From NCBI GenBank assembly GCA_947172415.1, contig OX359191.1:3224001-3288000 (forward strand): 64,000 bases of DNA, written 5' to 3'. Under the pieces are notes generated by a model, which was not told the DNA's origin, did not search any database, and worked only from the letters and a program-made list of their open reading frames with translations. This stretch comes from Chondrosia reniformis. Lineage: Eukaryota; Porifera; Demospongiae; Chondrillida; Chondrillidae. The position numbers and the translations under genes are program-made. Shown here in pieces: positions 61,674-64,000 of this stretch (its first letter is position 1; each line of letters begins with the position of its first letter).

Positions 61674-63055
61674 AGTACATAGCTTATATTAACAACGACT
61701 ATATACATACAACTATTATGTAAAACTAGTACATACCAAATAATACCCACAACTATTACATACAATTAGTACATACAACTAGTACATTCAACTAGTCCAT
61801 ACAACTACGACAAACAGCTAGGACATATAACTAGTACATACACCTACTACATATAACTAGTAAATAAACATCCATTGTAATTATAAATAGTACATACAAC
61901 TAGTAAATACAACTAGTAAATAAAAGTAGTACATACAACTAGTACATACAACTAGAAACTAGAATATACAACTAGCTCACAGAATGAGTACATAATACTA
62001 GAACGTACAACTCGTATAATCAACTAGTACATAACTACTACACACAACTAGGAAAAAAATGGGTACATACAACTACTACATATAACTAGTATATAGACTT
62101 TTACCTAATAATTATAAATAGTATATACAACTAGTATCTACTACATAGAACTAGTACCTTCTTAGCCCCTAGTATAACTAGTACAAGAAACTACCACTTG
62201 TACATACAACTAGTACATACAACTAGTATATACATACAACTAGTACATACAACTAGTATTTGCAATTAGTACATATAACTAGTACACACATCTACAACAA
62301 ATAACTAATACATAAATATATAACTAGTACATATAAATGGTACATAAACATAGTACATACAAGTAGTTCATACAACTACTAGTATATAGAACGAGTAAAT
62401 AAAACTAGGACCTATAACTAGTAAATACCAACTACATATAATTAGTACATAAATATATAACTAGAACATATGAATAGTGCATCCATATAGTATATATAAC
62501 TAGTACATAAAACTAGTACATGCAACTAGAAACTAATACATACAACTATTATATACAAACAACAAGTTCACACTACTAGTATTTACAACTAGTATTTACA
62601 ATTAGGTCATACAACTAGTTCACACAACTATTAACTAGTACATATAACCAGTACATGTAAATTCGTGGGTACAACTAGTTCATAAAATTAGTAACTAGTA
62701 AATATAATTAGTACATGTGACTAGTACATACAACTAGTACATACAACTAGTGCATTAAACTAGTACATACAACTAGGACATATAACTAGTACATAAACCT
62801 ACTACATATAACTAGAACATACACCTATACCTAGTAAATGTAAATAGTACATACAACTAGTACATACAGCTAGCGCATACAACTAGTACATATAACTAGT
62901 ACACACAAATAAATAGTACATACAAATAGTAAATATAACTAGTACCTACAACTAGTACGTACAACTAGTATCTAGTAGATACAACTAGAACATACAACTA
63001 GTACATAGCTGGTACATACAACTAGCATATACATACAACTAGTACACAGAACTTG
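61674..63055 (+). repeat. 13-bp satellite, forward orientation, right edge of the block
   Basis: The switch at about 61665-61680 reads TACTAGTTACTAGTA. Forward units continue to about 63055, where satellite ends for the rest of the window. Confidence 0.85.
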
Positions 63056-63885
63056 TGTACGCTAGTGGAACATGTCAACACTTCCGCAAATTTTCAAAAA
63101 AACTCGCTAACTAAGACTCTTTTTTTATTTATTCTATTTTACTTTAGAAACATCGTATCGTTAAACAAATTATATAGAATTGAAGCGCTATTCTTTCTTA
63201 ATATTTTGGCTACAACAGCGTCACTATTGCAGGCTTAAAGGAGAAGGGAAGCGGCCGTAAGTGATAGGTGCCAAATCGGCAAAAACGTTCTACCAGACAG
63301 TGGAAAATACGAAAATAGAATAAATGGTGACACCAATCTATGAAGGACAATGATATTTAACGATTGTATGTATACTCCTTTTAAATTCCCTTTAGTTTTT
63401 GAATTATAATCGAAAACGTGTTTTCTTACCTTAATCGGGCGCCTCTAGTACTTCATATCTCAGTTAAACAAGAGAATATTCCAGGAGTATACATACAACT
63501 TTTAGGCGATCACTTACTGAAGAGATTGATGTCAAAAAATGGTTTGATATACAATCCTCCACTGTCTGGTAATCGGTTCGTTTTCCATTTGTCTCTTCTC
63601 CTTCGAATAACGGTATTGTCATGTGACAGTCAGCCTAATACTGGTAGTATTGCAATCATACAATGACGTTTTATGACGTGGCATATGCACCCAAATATTT
63701 GGTTACACGTTATACAAACATTTCCGAAGTTGATATGTCAAGTATGGCTTCTCGGTAGCGCCCCTTGATCGAAGTTTTTTGTTGTCGTAAGAGGTAAGTG
63801 GAAACAGTAAGCATATTGCATGTCTACTAATATCTATGTAATTGTCAATGCCGAGAATGTATGAATAATTAACAAAGTATAATCA
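63056..63885. other. Non-satellite flank, no gene recognised
   Basis: AT-rich single-copy-looking sequence. The short open frames at 63053-63238 and 63418-63666 lack domain features. A GT-donor-like GAGGTAAGTG near 63790, just after a GC-richer stretch (CGGTAGCGCCCCTTGATCG), could be the end of a first exon, but no start or downstream exon can be shown within the window. Confidence 0.4.
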
Positions 63886-64000
63886 AAAGAAAATAGACCG
63901 TTTCGGTCACGTATAGGCCTTACTTCCTCAGCTATTATACGACGTTAATAATAGCTGAGGAATTAAGGCTTACGTGACCGAAACGTTCTATTCTTCTTTT
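63886..64000. repeat. Long hairpin at the window edge
   Basis: AAAAGAAAATAGACCGTTTC at 63886 pairs with the inverse of the window's last bases. The arms (about 63886-63938 and 63946-64000) contain CGTTTCGGTCACGTA and TTCCTCAGCTATTA with few mismatches. It is probably a MITE or foldback end; sequence beyond 64000 is needed to see its full extent. Confidence 0.7.

Noticed and set aside
63418-63666. 82-codon frame in the right flank
   Set aside because: No recognisable domain, no supporting splice or promoter context, and a length expected by chance.

Overview
This window is eukaryotic, AT-rich, repeat-dominated DNA. It contains no recognisable host housekeeping gene. Short introns with GTAAGT-type donors, Tigger/pogo and EnSpm/CACTA DNA transposons with animal-style transposases, and a stand-alone HIRAN-domain ORF all suggest an invertebrate metazoan (sponge- or cnidarian-like); the species is not determined from sequence.

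Layout. More than two thirds of the window (about 1.35-63.05 kb, with interruptions) is a degenerate 13-bp satellite with consensus ACTAGTACATACA, here called forward, or its complement TGTATGTACTAGT, called reverse. The array is divided into domains whose orientation flips at about 4.88, 21.00, 42.52, 51.67, 60.90 and 61.67 kb, plus one flip across the transposon at 10.96-14.35 kb. Forward domains are strikingly poor in G. Longer units are superimposed on the 13-mer: tandem copies of 390 and 719 bp and a segment repeated at 2,975 bp.

Islands in the satellite, left to right. (1) 1-1348: the 3' part of a dead Tigger/jerky-type transposon. (2) 1869-2955: an intron-bearing DDE-transposase-like pseudogene. 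(3) 8004-8763 and 19444-20203: two inverted copies of a 760-bp foldback element. (4) 10955-14348: a Tigger element with TA flanks. It holds a transposase and, divergently, a small HIRAN-domain gene. It is also the centre of a palindrome of roughly 14 kb (about 7.2-21.0 kb) that takes in the flanking satellite and the foldback elements. (5) 21097 and 25647: two copies of a short element beginning AAGTATTTCGAG. (6) 42584-49951: a complete 7,368-bp EnSpm/CACTA element with a 3-bp TAT target duplication and three spliced genes: a TNP2-type transposase (minus), a six-exon second gene (minus) and a coiled-coil gene (plus). One exon of the second gene lies in a 116-bp tandem amplification. (7) 51363-51605: a fragment with a lysine-rich open frame. 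(8) 57505-58324: a diverged relative of the foldback element. (9) 58750-60735: a nested island with 76-bp inverted repeats, a hammerhead-like motif and a 30-bp-arm perfect hairpin. (10) 63056-64000: non-satellite flank ending in a long hairpin.

How it fits together. The window reads as a satellite block repeatedly invaded by DNA transposons and rearranged by inverted duplication. The Tigger palindrome has a legible fold-back junction. The EnSpm element looks only recently inactivated: its exon phases still fit, with one small frame break in each of two genes. Nearly all other open frames inside the satellite are translations of the 13-mer and are not genes.
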